Shown piece by piece: positions 7,046 through 15,067 of a DNA stretch of 24,292 nt; the first letter of the stretch is position 1, and each line of letters opens with the position of its first letter. This DNA comes from Methylophilaceae bacterium UBA7525 (lineage in GTDB: Bacteria > Pseudomonadota > Gammaproteobacteria > Burkholderiales > Methylophilaceae), in the NCBI GenBank assembly GCA_002479405.1, contig DLMX01000111.1, positions 6,689 to 30,980 of the forward strand, written 5' to 3'. A program made the translations under genes and the position numbers. The notes beneath the pieces were generated by a model. It had not been told where the DNA came from, made no database searches, and saw only the letters and a list, made by a program, of their open reading frames with translations.

Positions 7046-7639
7046 ATGAACAAGTTTTTCACGTCATTCAGGAGCATCGGCCAACTGTTTCTGGCCGTAA
7101 TGCTGACAATGGCGGCATTCGGCAGCCACGCCGAACAGGCCGACAAGGACAAACCGATCGACCTCGAAGCCGATAACGTCGTCGTCAACGACGCCAAAAA
7201 AACCAGTACTTACACCGGCAATGTGATCCTGACACAGGGCACCCTGATGATACGCGGCGACAAACTGGTGGTGGTCGAGGATATCCACGGCTTTCAACAC
7301 AGCACATCCTACGGCAACCCGACCACTTTCAAACAAAAGATGGAAGGCAAGAACGAGTACATGGAAGGCAGTGCGCAACGCATCGAGTACGATGGGCGCA
7401 TGGACAAGGTCAAGCTCTACACCAAGGCCTGGGTCAAACGCGGCGAGGATATCGTGCATGGAGACTACATCATGTACGACGCCACTGCCGAATACGCCGA
7501 AGTGATCGGCGGCGGATCGCAGGCAGCCACACCAGCCACGCCGACCGGACGGGTACGCGCAATCATTCAACCGAAGAACAAACCCGCGCAACCCGCACCG
7601 GCTCCAGCGCCGACACCGGCAACCGAACCGGCACAATAG
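7046..7639 (+). CDS. lptA: lipopolysaccharide transport periplasmic protein LptA
   Basis: This 197-residue protein has a signal peptide (basic start, hydrophobic 12-25, likely cut after Ala29 in SHA). The mature OstA/LptA domain contains strands such as IDLEADNVVVND and TYTGNVILTQG that form the periplasmic LPS bridge. The C-terminal 30 residues or so are rich in Pro and Ala (PAPAPAPTPA), probably a flexible tail. The start is set by CCGGAG 5 nt upstream of the ATG. The gene begins 12 bp after the lptC stop. Confidence 0.94.
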   Translation: MNKFFTSFRSIGQLFLAVMLTMAAFGSHAEQADKDKPIDLEADNVVVNDAKKTSTYTGNVILTQGTLMIRGDKLVVVEDIHGFQHSTSYGNPTTFKQKMEGKNEYMEGSAQRIEYDGRMDKVKLYTKAWVKRGEDIVHGDYIMYDATAEYAEVIGGGSQAATPATPTGRVRAIIQPKNKPAQPAPAPAPTPATEPAQ

Positions 7640-7683
7640 CTGGTGGCCACTATCAACCTGATGCAGACAAAAGAACGCAAACC

Positions 7684-8406
7684 ATGAGCGAGTTAATCGT
7701 CGAGAACCTACGCAAGCAATACAAGGCGCGTACCGTTGTGCAGGACATTTCACTCGAGATCAAGAGCGGCGAAGTAGTCGGCCTGCTCGGCCCCAACGGT
7801 GCCGGCAAGACCACCAGTTTCTACATGATGGTGGGGCTGGTGCCGCTCGACGGCGGCCGCATCCTGCTTGACGGCAAGGACCTCAGCCGCCTGCCCATCC
7901 ACCTGCGCGCGCGCATGGGGCTTTCCTATCTGCCGCAGGAGCCTTCCATCTTCCGCAAAATGACGGTGGAAGAAAATATCCGTGCGATCCTGGAGTTGCA
8001 GAAAAGCAGCGACGAGGAAATCGAAACCGAGCTGGAATCGCTGCTGCATGAACTGCATATCGTCCATATCCGCGACAGCATGGCCGTCAGTTTATCGGGC
8101 GGCGAGAGAAGACGGGTGGAAATCGCGCGCTGTCTGGCGACCCACCCAAGTTTCGTCCTGCTCGACGAACCATTCGCCGGTATCGACCCGATCGCCGTGC
8201 TGGATATCCAGAAGATCATCGGCATCCTTGCCAAGCGCAATATCGGCGTGCTGATCACCGACCACAATGTACGTGAAACACTCGGCATCTGCGATCGGGC
8301 GTATATTGTCAATGAAGGTCGCATCTTTGCGGCCGGGCTGCCGAGCGAGATCGTACAGAACGAAAGCGTCAAGGAAGTGTATTTAGGTAAGGATTTCCGC
8401 CTGTAA
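7684..8406 (+). CDS. lptB: LPS export ABC transporter ATP-binding protein LptB
   Basis: This is the 240-residue cytoplasmic ATPase of the LptB2FG LPS extractor. Walker A GPNGAGKTT is at 36-44, the ABC signature LSGGE at 137-141, and Walker B FVLLDE at 157-162, followed by PFAGIDP, which is characteristic of LptB. The H-switch is in ITDHNVRET. It is complete and near the E. coli length (241). lptF and lptG are not in the window, as is usual. rpoN follows after 18 bp. Confidence 0.96.
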   Translation: MSELIVENLRKQYKARTVVQDISLEIKSGEVVGLLGPNGAGKTTSFYMMVGLVPLDGGRILLDGKDLSRLPIHLRARMGLSYLPQEPSIFRKMTVEENIRAILELQKSSDEEIETELESLLHELHIVHIRDSMAVSLSGGERRRVEIARCLATHPSFVLLDEPFAGIDPIAVLDIQKIIGILAKRNIGVLITDHNVRETLGICDRAYIVNEGRIFAAGLPSEIVQNESVKEVYLGKDFRL

Positions 8407-8424
8407 GGCGTTATTAGAATTGAT

Positions 8425-9876
8425 ATGAAACAAGGTTTACAACTCCGCTTCTCTCAGAATCTTGCGCTCACGCCGCAATTGCAACAGTCTATCCGCCTGC
8501 TACAGCTCTCGACCCAGGAACTGAATCAGGAACTGGAAACCATCCTGCAGGCCAACCCGCTGCTGGAGCGCGACGAGAAAAATGCAGATGGGAGCGATGC
8601 CGTCGACACTTTCATCCCCGCCAGCAATGCGCCGGAAATCGCCAACCCGCCGGAAACGACGCGCACAGAGGAAGCTCCGGTTCAGGAGAACTTCAATGAC
8701 GACTATTTCGAATATGGCGGAAATACCCGCTGGGATGACAGCAATGCCGGCAATGATGAGGACAACGATTACAGCTTTCAGGAAGCGGCCACCGAAACCC
8801 TGCATGAGCACCTGCTGAGCCAGCTCAAACTGCTGCCGCTATCTGAACGCGACCAGATGCTGGCATTGTTGCTGGTCGATGCCATCAATGATGACGGCTA
8901 TCTGGAACTGCCACTGGAAGAACTGGTGGAGCAGATCGACCCGGAAGCCGAAGTCGATCTGCTGGAACTGCAGACTGCACTCAAGCACATCCAGAACCTC
9001 GATCCCGCAGGGGTCGGCGCGCGCAATCTGTCCGAATGTCTGGCGCTGCAATTGCGGGCACTGGAAGAAAGCTCACCATTGCTGGACCTCTCCCTGACGC
9101 TGGTCGAACAGCACCTGCCCTTGCTGGCAGCAAGAGACTACGCCAAGCTGCGCAGGGTGCTGCATTGTGACGACGAAACCCTGCGTCAGGCCCAGCAGCT
9201 GATCACACAGCTCAACCCGAGACCGGGCAATGCCTTCAGCAACATCGGCTCGGACCACTTCATCCAGCACGAAATCATCGTCAAAAAGGTCAAGGGTGTC
9301 TGGATCGCCAGCCTCAACGACGAAGTGGTGCCGAAACTGCGCATCAACCAGATCTACGCCAACATCCTCAAGCGTAATCGCGACAGCTCCAATCAATACC
9401 TGATGAGTCAGATGCAGGAAGCCAAGTGGATGATCAAGAACATTCAGCAGCGCTTCTCCACCATCCTGCGCGTATCGCAGGCCATCGTCGACCGTCAGCG
9501 CAACTTTTTCGAACACGGCGAAGTCGCCATGCGCCCGTTGGTCTTGCGCGAGATTGCCGACGAACTGGAGTTGCACGAATCGACCATCTCGCGCGTCACC
9601 ACGCGCAAGTACATGCTGACGCCGCGCGGGGTCTATGAACTCAAGTATTTCTTCGGCAGCCATGTGGCGACCGAATCCGGCGGTGCCTGCTCGGCCACGG
9701 CCATCCGCGCGCTGATCAAACAGATGATCGCTGAAGAGGACCCGAGGAAGCCCTTGTCGGACAACCAGATCACCGATGTTCTGAGCAAGCAGGGCATCGT
9801 CGTCGCCAGACGCACGATCGCCAAATACAGAGAATCACTGCAGTTACCCGCAGCGAGCCAGCGCAAGTCGCTGTAA
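8425..9876 (+). CDS. rpoN: RNA polymerase sigma-54 factor
   Basis: Sigma-54 directs RNA polymerase to -24/-12 promoters and needs AAA+ activators. The 483-residue protein has the Gln- and Leu-rich activator region I (LRFSQNLALTPQLQQSI, residues 7-23), an acidic variable region II (about 55-120), the core-binding domain, the helix-turn-helix near 375-400 (LHESTISRVTTRKY), and the RpoN box ARRTIAKYRE (461-470). All parts are intact. It lies directly downstream of lptB, a conserved proteobacterial order. Confidence 0.97.
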   Translation: MKQGLQLRFSQNLALTPQLQQSIRLLQLSTQELNQELETILQANPLLERDEKNADGSDAVDTFIPASNAPEIANPPETTRTEEAPVQENFNDDYFEYGGNTRWDDSNAGNDEDNDYSFQEAATETLHEHLLSQLKLLPLSERDQMLALLLVDAINDDGYLELPLEELVEQIDPEAEVDLLELQTALKHIQNLDPAGVGARNLSECLALQLRALEESSPLLDLSLTLVEQHLPLLAARDYAKLRRVLHCDDETLRQAQQLITQLNPRPGNAFSNIGSDHFIQHEIIVKKVKGVWIASLNDEVVPKLRINQIYANILKRNRDSSNQYLMSQMQEAKWMIKNIQQRFSTILRVSQAIVDRQRNFFEHGEVAMRPLVLREIADELELHESTISRVTTRKYMLTPRGVYELKYFFGSHVATESGGACSATAIRALIKQMIAEEDPRKPLSDNQITDVLSKQGIVVARRTIAKYRESLQLPAASQRKSL

Positions 9877-9924
9877 TTTCACCATAACTATCAGTTTTGT
9901 AGTCGTTACCAAGGAGAGAGCATC

Positions 9925-10251
9925 ATGAATTTACAAATTACCGGTCATCATCTGGATGTCACACCCGCACTGCGCGATTACGTCCAGGGCAAACTGGCAC
10001 GCATCAGCAATCACTTCGACCATGTGATCGATATCAAGGTGACGCTGAGCGTGGAAAAACTTGTACAGAAAGTTGAAGCTACTCTTCACGTACCCGGCAA
10101 CGATCTGCACGTGGAATGCTCGGATGAAAACATGTATAGCGCCATCGACATGCTGACCGACAAGCTGGATCGCCAGGTCCTGAAGCACAAGGAGAAGCGC
10201 GGCGATCACCATCAGGTGAACGGTGCAGTCAAGCATCAGGCTGCCGAGTAA
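9925..10251 (+). CDS. hpf: short-form ribosome hibernation-promoting factor
   Basis: This 108-residue HPF/YfiA protein binds the 30S decoding region and inactivates ribosomes in slow growth. The family start (MNLQITGHHLDVTPALRDYV) and the segment ending in DKLDRQVLKHKEK are present. There is no C-terminal dimerisation domain, so it is the short form. A strong AAGGAGAG lies 6-13 nt upstream of the ATG. It follows rpoN by 48 bp, a conserved link between sigma-54 and hibernation factor genes. Confidence 0.94.
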   Translation: MNLQITGHHLDVTPALRDYVQGKLARISNHFDHVIDIKVTLSVEKLVQKVEATLHVPGNDLHVECSDENMYSAIDMLTDKLDRQVLKHKEKRGDHHQVNGAVKHQAAE

Positions 10252-10296
10252 GCGCGGCATGGTCGGCACATCCAGCCCTTGTGCAGGATGCGCTGA

Positions 10297-10310
10297 CCTG
10301 ACCTGTCAGG
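10297..10310 (+). promoter_or_regulatory. hairpin overlapping the hprK ribosome-binding site
   Basis: CCTGA (10297-10301) and TCAGG (10306-10310) form a 5-bp stem with a CCTG loop. The right arm is part of the hprK Shine-Dalgarno stretch AGGAAAGA. If folded, the hairpin would partly hide the site. The stem is short, so the effect may be weak. Confidence 0.3.
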
Positions 10311-10320
10311 AAAGATAAAC

Positions 10321-11274
10321 ATGCCCGAAATCAGTGTCGAAAAACTGTATCGCGATACCCGCCGCAACCTGAAACTCACCTGGGTTGCAGGCCTGAGCGG
10401 CGGTGACAACATGCTGAGCAGCGAGACCGTCAGCAAACCCTCGCTGGCACTGATCGGGCACCTCAATTTCGTTCACCCCAACCGCGTGCAGGTACTGGGT
10501 TGTGCAGAGATGGATTACCTGCGCAGCCTTGCCAGCAAAGAGCTGCAACAATCCATTCAAAACCTGTTTTCAACGGACCTTGCCGCCGTCGTCGTTGCCA
10601 ATGGCGAAAAACCGCCGCAGGAACTGATCGACGCCGCCAACCTGTTGGACACGCCACTGTTCACCACGCCGCTGCAAAGCCCGAGCCTGATGGACGTGCT
10701 GAGCCACTATCTGTCGCAGGCGGTGGCGGAAACCGTGAGCTTTCACGGCGTCTTCATGGAAGTGCAAGGCTTCGGCGTGCTGATCAAGGGCGATCCCGCC
10801 ATCGGCAAGAGCGAACTGGCATTGGAACTCATTTCGCGAGGCCATCGACTGGTCGCCGACGACATCATCGATTTCTTCAAGGTGGCGCCTGACCGGCTGG
10901 AAGGCCGCTGCCCGCGGCTGCTGCAGGATTTCCTCGAGGTGCGCGGCCTTGGTGTGCTCAATATCCGCGAACTGTTCGGCGACAACTCGGTGAAACCGAC
11001 CAAGCCGCTGGACCTCATCATCCAGCTCGAACACGCGAGCAAACTGATGAGCATGGAACTCGACCGCCTGAAGATCACCTCGCAACAAGAGAAAATCCTC
11101 GGCGTCAAAATCCCCAAATTCCTCATCCCGGTCGCCGCCGGCCGCAACATCGCGGTGCTGGTCGAAGTCGCGCTGCGCAACCACATGCTGCTCTTGCGCG
11201 GCATCAACGGCACCAGGCAGTTCATGCAGCGGCAGTCGCGCGAGATGAAAAAAGCCATGCAGAAGAAGAGCTGA
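10321..11274 (+). CDS. hprK: HPr kinase/phosphorylase
   Basis: HprK phosphorylates and dephosphorylates HPr at Ser46. The 317-residue protein has an N-terminal regulatory domain (1-130) and a C-terminal kinase domain with His142, the P-loop GDPAIGKS (157-164), LVADD (177-181) and the family signature EVRGLGVLNI (206-215). The usual P-loop in relatives is GDSGVGKS, so Pro159 and Ala160 are unusual, though the G-x4-GKS frame is kept. Its target HPr with Ser46 is encoded downstream. The start is supported by AGGAAAGA about 5 nt upstream. The RapZ gene follows after only 3 bp. Confidence 0.96.
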   Translation: MPEISVEKLYRDTRRNLKLTWVAGLSGGDNMLSSETVSKPSLALIGHLNFVHPNRVQVLGCAEMDYLRSLASKELQQSIQNLFSTDLAAVVVANGEKPPQELIDAANLLDTPLFTTPLQSPSLMDVLSHYLSQAVAETVSFHGVFMEVQGFGVLIKGDPAIGKSELALELISRGHRLVADDIIDFFKVAPDRLEGRCPRLLQDFLEVRGLGVLNIRELFGDNSVKPTKPLDLIIQLEHASKLMSMELDRLKITSQQEKILGVKIPKFLIPVAAGRNIAVLVEVALRNHMLLLRGINGTRQFMQRQSREMKKAMQKKS

Positions 11275-11277
11275 ACC

Positions 11278-12108
11278 ATGCAACTGGTCATCGTCACAGG
11301 GCTCTCCGGCTCCGGCAAGAGCGTGGTACTAAAGGCGCTGGAAGATAGTGGCTATTATTGTGTCGACAACCTGCCGGCCACCCTGCTGGCCAACATTCCG
11401 CAACACCTGCACGGCCAGAGCCACGTGGCGATAAGCATGGATACCCGCAGTGAAGCGATCGAGGTTCTGCCGGAAGCGATCCAGCAGCTGAAGGATCAGG
11501 GTCTGGATGTGCAGGTGCTTTACCTGGAATCCAGCGTCGAAACCCTGGTCAAACGTTTCAGCGAGACTCGCAGGCGACACCCGTTGAGCGATGAAAAAAC
11601 CACGCTGGCCGAAAGCATCCAGCGCGAGCGCGACATGCTGAGCCAGCTGGCCTATCTCGGCCACCGCGTCGACACCAGCGACCTCAGCGCCAATACACTG
11701 CGCAACTGGGTCAAGGATTTCGTCGCACATGAACATCAGGGCATGACCCTGCTGTTCGCTTCCTTCGGCTTCAAGCACGGCATTCCGCTCGATGCCGATT
11801 TCGTCTTTGACGTACGCTTCCTGCCCAACCCGCATTACGACCCGGTGTTGCGCCCGCTGACCGGTCATGATCAGGAAGTGAAGAGCTTCATGGAGAATCA
11901 AGCGGACGCACTGGCCCTGTTCGAGGACATCCGCAATTTTGTGGCACGCTGGCTGCCGGCCTTCGTGCGCGACAATCGCAGCTATCTGACGGTTGCCATC
12001 GGTTGCACCGGCGGCCAGCACCGCTCGGTCTATTTTGTCGAAAAACTCGGGCAGCATTTCCGTAACGAAAAGCAGAAAGTACTGGTACGACATCGCGAAC
12101 TGGAATGA
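11278..12108 (+). CDS. rapZ: RNase adapter RapZ
   Basis: RapZ is a nucleotide-binding protein; in E. coli it guides RNase E to the GlmZ small RNA and so controls glucosamine-6-phosphate synthesis, a link to LPS and peptidoglycan precursors. The 276-residue protein shows Walker A GLSGSGKS (8-15), the DNLP motif near 30-33, and the C-terminal signature AIGCTGGQHRS. It starts 3 bp after hprK. Whether GlmZ-type RNAs exist in this organism cannot be judged here. Confidence 0.95.
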   Translation: MQLVIVTGLSGSGKSVVLKALEDSGYYCVDNLPATLLANIPQHLHGQSHVAISMDTRSEAIEVLPEAIQQLKDQGLDVQVLYLESSVETLVKRFSETRRRHPLSDEKTTLAESIQRERDMLSQLAYLGHRVDTSDLSANTLRNWVKDFVAHEHQGMTLLFASFGFKHGIPLDADFVFDVRFLPNPHYDPVLRPLTGHDQEVKSFMENQADALALFEDIRNFVARWLPAFVRDNRSYLTVAIGCTGGQHRSVYFVEKLGQHFRNEKQKVLVRHRELE

Positions 12109-12150
12109 TGCGTGATGCAAACCTGAACTGGGGAGTAAGGTAAACACAGC

Positions 12151-12543
12151 ATGATAGGAATACTGATCATAGCGCACGGCACGCTTGGTGAAAGTCTGAT
12201 TCACTGCGCCAGCCATGTCATGGGCACCCGGCCGGCACAGCTCAAGCAGCTGGGCATAGGCAAGGATGATGACCCCTGCAACTTGTTGCCGGAGGCGCAA
12301 AAACTGGTAGAAGAACTGGATCAAGGCGATGGTGTACTGATATTGTCAGACATCTACGGCGCCACCCCCTGCAACATGGTCAATCAGCTGCTGGTGGCCG
12401 GCCGGGTAGAAGGCATAGCCGGCGTCAACCTGCCGATGCTGGTGCGCACCCTGACCTACAGACACAACGACCTCAGAACACTGATAGCAAAAGCACTGAG
12501 TGGCGGCCGTGAAGGCGTCATCCATTTCACCGATCTGGACTAG
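12151..12543 (+). CDS. PTS sugar transporter subunit IIA, mannose type
   Basis: This 130-residue single-domain EIIA of the mannose/fructose type has the phospho-acceptor His9 in IIAHG and the typical SDIYGATPCN segment (67-76). No IIB, IIC or IID component is nearby. It therefore probably serves as the end point of a regulatory phosphorelay from EI and HPr rather than as part of a sugar permease. It ends 15 bp before ptsH. Confidence 0.93.
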   Translation: MIGILIIAHGTLGESLIHCASHVMGTRPAQLKQLGIGKDDDPCNLLPEAQKLVEELDQGDGVLILSDIYGATPCNMVNQLLVAGRVEGIAGVNLPMLVRTLTYRHNDLRTLIAKALSGGREGVIHFTDLD

Positions 12544-12558
12544 AACAAGGCAAGAAAA

Positions 12559-12828
12559 ATGCTGAAAAGAGACATCGAAATCATCAACAAACTGGGCATG
12601 CATGCCCGCGCTTCGACCAAACTGACACAGGCTGCCGGCCTCTACAAATCGGAGATCTGGCTGGAACGCAACAACCGCCGCGTCAATGCCAAGAGCATCA
12701 TGGGCGTCATGATGCTGGCGGCAAGCAAGGGCAGTATCATCACCATCGAGACCAACGGCCCCGACGAGCAGGCGGCCATGGATGCACTGGTCGATCTCAT
12801 CAACAGCCGTTTCGGTGAGCCGGAATAA
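12559..12828 (+). CDS. ptsH: phosphocarrier protein HPr
   Basis: This 89-residue HPr has His15 in GMHARAS (the EI-dependent phosphorylation site) and Ser46 in AKSIMGV (the HprK site). It joins the phosphorelay EI to HPr to EIIA and can be switched by HprK from the same operon. Its length is normal. Confidence 0.97.
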   Translation: MLKRDIEIINKLGMHARASTKLTQAAGLYKSEIWLERNNRRVNAKSIMGVMMLAASKGSIITIETNGPDEQAAMDALVDLINSRFGEPE

Positions 12829-12968
12829 ACAGCAGCCAACCGGACCGCACGCCATGATAACAATAGAAAACAAACCCTTGGCTACACCCATTATGCAGAC
12901 ACTGCAGACCTCATCCATCGCACACACAGCCATGAATAAGGTAGGTAAATCAATATCGCCGCGGCAGT

Positions 12969-12973
12969 GGAGG
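12969..12973 (+). promoter_or_regulatory. ribosome-binding site that decides the ptsI start
   Basis: GGAGG lies 5 nt before the ATG at 12979. This favours the ATG over the in-frame upstream GTG at 12967. Confidence 0.7.
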
Positions 12974-12978
12974 TGGAA

Positions 12979-14706
12979 ATGAGTTTTACCATGCACGGGG
13001 TCGGCGTCTCCGGCGGCATCGCCATCGGCCGCGCGCACCTGGTCTCGCATGCGCTGCTGGAAGTTGCGCATTACCTGATCCCGGAAGCCCTGGTGCCGCA
13101 GGAGGTCCGTCGCTTCAATGATGCCATCGCCACGGTGAGAGATGACCTCGAAAGCATCCGCAGCCAGTTGACGCCGAATGCGCCGGCCGAACTCAGCTCC
13201 TTCATCAACACGCATCTGATGATCCTTGCCGACCGCTCGCTGTCGGTGGTGCCGGCCGAGATCATCGCCAATGAATTCTGCAATGCAGAATGGGCATTGA
13301 AACAGCAGATGGATGACCTGGTCGAGCAATTCGAGAAGATCGACGACGACTATCTGCGCGAACGCAAACACGATGTGGTCCAGGTGGTCGAGCGCGTCAT
13401 CAAGGTGCTGCTCGGTCACCCGAGCCAGGTGCCGGTCGAGGAGCAGGAAAGTGCCATCATCCTTGTTGCGCATGACCTGTCGCCGGCCGACACGATCCAG
13501 TTCAAGCATCACAAGTTCGCTGCCTTCATCACCGATGTCGGCGGCGCGACGTCGCATACCGCGATTCTGGCACGCAGCCTGAACATTCCTTCCATCGTCG
13601 CCATGCAACGGGCACGCACACTGATCCGCGACGGCGAGCTGATCATCGTCGACGGCAATCAGGGCGTGGTGGTGGTCAACCCGGACAAGGACACGCTGGC
13701 CGAATACCATCTGCGGCAGGAACAGTTCGAACTCGAACAGCAAAAACTCAAGCGCCTGAAGTCAACACGCGCCATCACGCTGGATGGCACCACGGTCGAA
13801 CTGCTGGCCAACATCGAAGTGCCGTCCGATGTCACCAAAGCCAAGGCTGCCGGTGCTACCGGCGTCGGCCTCTACCGCACCGAATTCCTGTTCATGAACC
13901 GGCGCGACATGCCGGACGAGGAAGAACAGTATCTGGCTTACCGCAAGGTGGCGGAATCCATGAAAGGCCTGCCGGTCACCATCCGTACGCTGGATATCGG
14001 CGCCGACAAGGAGATAAACCCGGATACGGTACGCACCTGCACCAACCCGGCACTCGGCCTGCGGGCGATTCGGCTGTGCCTGGCCGAACCGCTGATCTTC
14101 CACACACAGTTGCGCGCGCTATTGCGGGCCTCGCATTACGGCAACATCAAGATCCTGATCCCCATGCTGTCCAACCTGGCCGAGCTGCGCCAGACCCTGC
14201 AGATGGTGGAGCGCGCCAAACTCAGCCTGCAAAAGCAGCACATCCCGTTCAAGCAGGATATTCAGGTCGGGGGCATGATCGAGATCCCGGCCGCTGCCAT
14301 CTGTGCCGATGCCTTTGCCCGCGAACTGGATTTCCTCTCAATCGGCACCAACGACCTGATCCAGTACACACTGGCCATCGACCGTACCGACGACACGGTG
14401 TCGCATCTCTACAACCCCCTGCACCCGGCCGTGCTCAATCTGATTTTGAATACGATCAAGGCCGCCATACGTGCCGGCAAGGAGGTCTCGGTCTGCGGCG
14501 AAATGGCCGGCGATCCGGCCCTCACCCGCTTGCTGCTCGGCTTCGGCCTGCGCCATTTCTCGATGCATTCGGCGCAGATCCTCGCCGTCAAGAGTCAGGT
14601 GCTGAAGAGTGATGTACCGCATTTGATGCACTCGGCACGCAAGATCCTGGCAACGCAGGAAATCGACAAAATTGAACCATTGTTGCAAAAACTCAATCTT
14701 TCATAA
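12979..14706 (+). CDS. ptsI: phosphoenolpyruvate-protein phosphotransferase (PTS enzyme I)
   Basis: Enzyme I takes phosphate from PEP and passes it to HPr. The 575-residue protein has the HPr-binding domain, active His193 in GGATSHTAI, and the TIM-barrel PEP domain with LYRTEFLFM (Arg300), TIRTLDIGADK (Arg336), GTNDLIQYTLAIDR and Cys506 in VCGEMAGD. The start is the ATG at 12979. A GTG at 12967 is in frame, but GGAGG (12969-12973) is correctly spaced for the ATG and would be inside the coding sequence if the GTG were used. It is 150 bp after ptsH. Confidence 0.96.
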   Translation: MSFTMHGVGVSGGIAIGRAHLVSHALLEVAHYLIPEALVPQEVRRFNDAIATVRDDLESIRSQLTPNAPAELSSFINTHLMILADRSLSVVPAEIIANEFCNAEWALKQQMDDLVEQFEKIDDDYLRERKHDVVQVVERVIKVLLGHPSQVPVEEQESAIILVAHDLSPADTIQFKHHKFAAFITDVGGATSHTAILARSLNIPSIVAMQRARTLIRDGELIIVDGNQGVVVVNPDKDTLAEYHLRQEQFELEQQKLKRLKSTRAITLDGTTVELLANIEVPSDVTKAKAAGATGVGLYRTEFLFMNRRDMPDEEEQYLAYRKVAESMKGLPVTIRTLDIGADKEINPDTVRTCTNPALGLRAIRLCLAEPLIFHTQLRALLRASHYGNIKILIPMLSNLAELRQTLQMVERAKLSLQKQHIPFKQDIQVGGMIEIPAAAICADAFARELDFLSIGTNDLIQYTLAIDRTDDTVSHLYNPLHPAVLNLILNTIKAAIRAGKEVSVCGEMAGDPALTRLLLGFGLRHFSMHSAQILAVKSQVLKSDVPHLMHSARKILATQEIDKIEPLLQKLNLS

Positions 14707-14717
14707 GGGGTAACAAC

Positions 14718-15059
14718 ATGTCCGACATCATTGCACCAGCCAACGCCGATGAAAAAAACATTGCCGTCGTCACCCACATCACCGGCATCTTTTTCAGCAT
14801 TTTCCCCGGCCTAATCGTCTGGCTCTTGAAAAAGGATGAAAGCCCCTACATATCAGAACAGGCACGTGAAGCCTTGAACTTCCAGATCACGCTACTGATC
14901 GCCTATCTGATCGCCGGCGTACTGGTATTCGTCCTGATCGGATTCCTGCTGTTCTTTCTGGTCTGGCTCGCCAACATCGTCTTCAGCATCCTGGCCGCCG
15001 TCTCCGCCAGCAAGGGCGAGAATTACCATTATCCCATCAGCTTACGATTGATTAACTAG
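14718..15059 (+). CDS. DUF4870 family small membrane protein
   Basis: This 113-residue protein has a short polar N terminus, a hydrophobic segment (about 16-37), and two more close membrane segments (about 52-74 and 76-97), then a short polar tail ending in YPISLRLIN. The motif YISEQAREALNFQIT is typical of DUF4870/Tic20-like proteins. Function is unknown. AAGGGG about 9 nt upstream supports the start. It is 11 bp after ptsI and 8 bp before prlC, so it is likely co-transcribed with both. Confidence 0.88.
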   Translation: MSDIIAPANADEKNIAVVTHITGIFFSIFPGLIVWLLKKDESPYISEQAREALNFQITLLIAYLIAGVLVFVLIGFLLFFLVWLANIVFSILAAVSASKGENYHYPISLRLIN

Positions 15060-15067
15060 GAAAAGTA

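Noticed and set aside
12346..13743. Long minus-strand open frame (465 codons) opposite EIIA, ptsH and ptsI
   Set aside because: It spans several well-supported plus-strand genes, its protein resembles no family I know, and long antisense frames are common where third codon positions are GC-rich.
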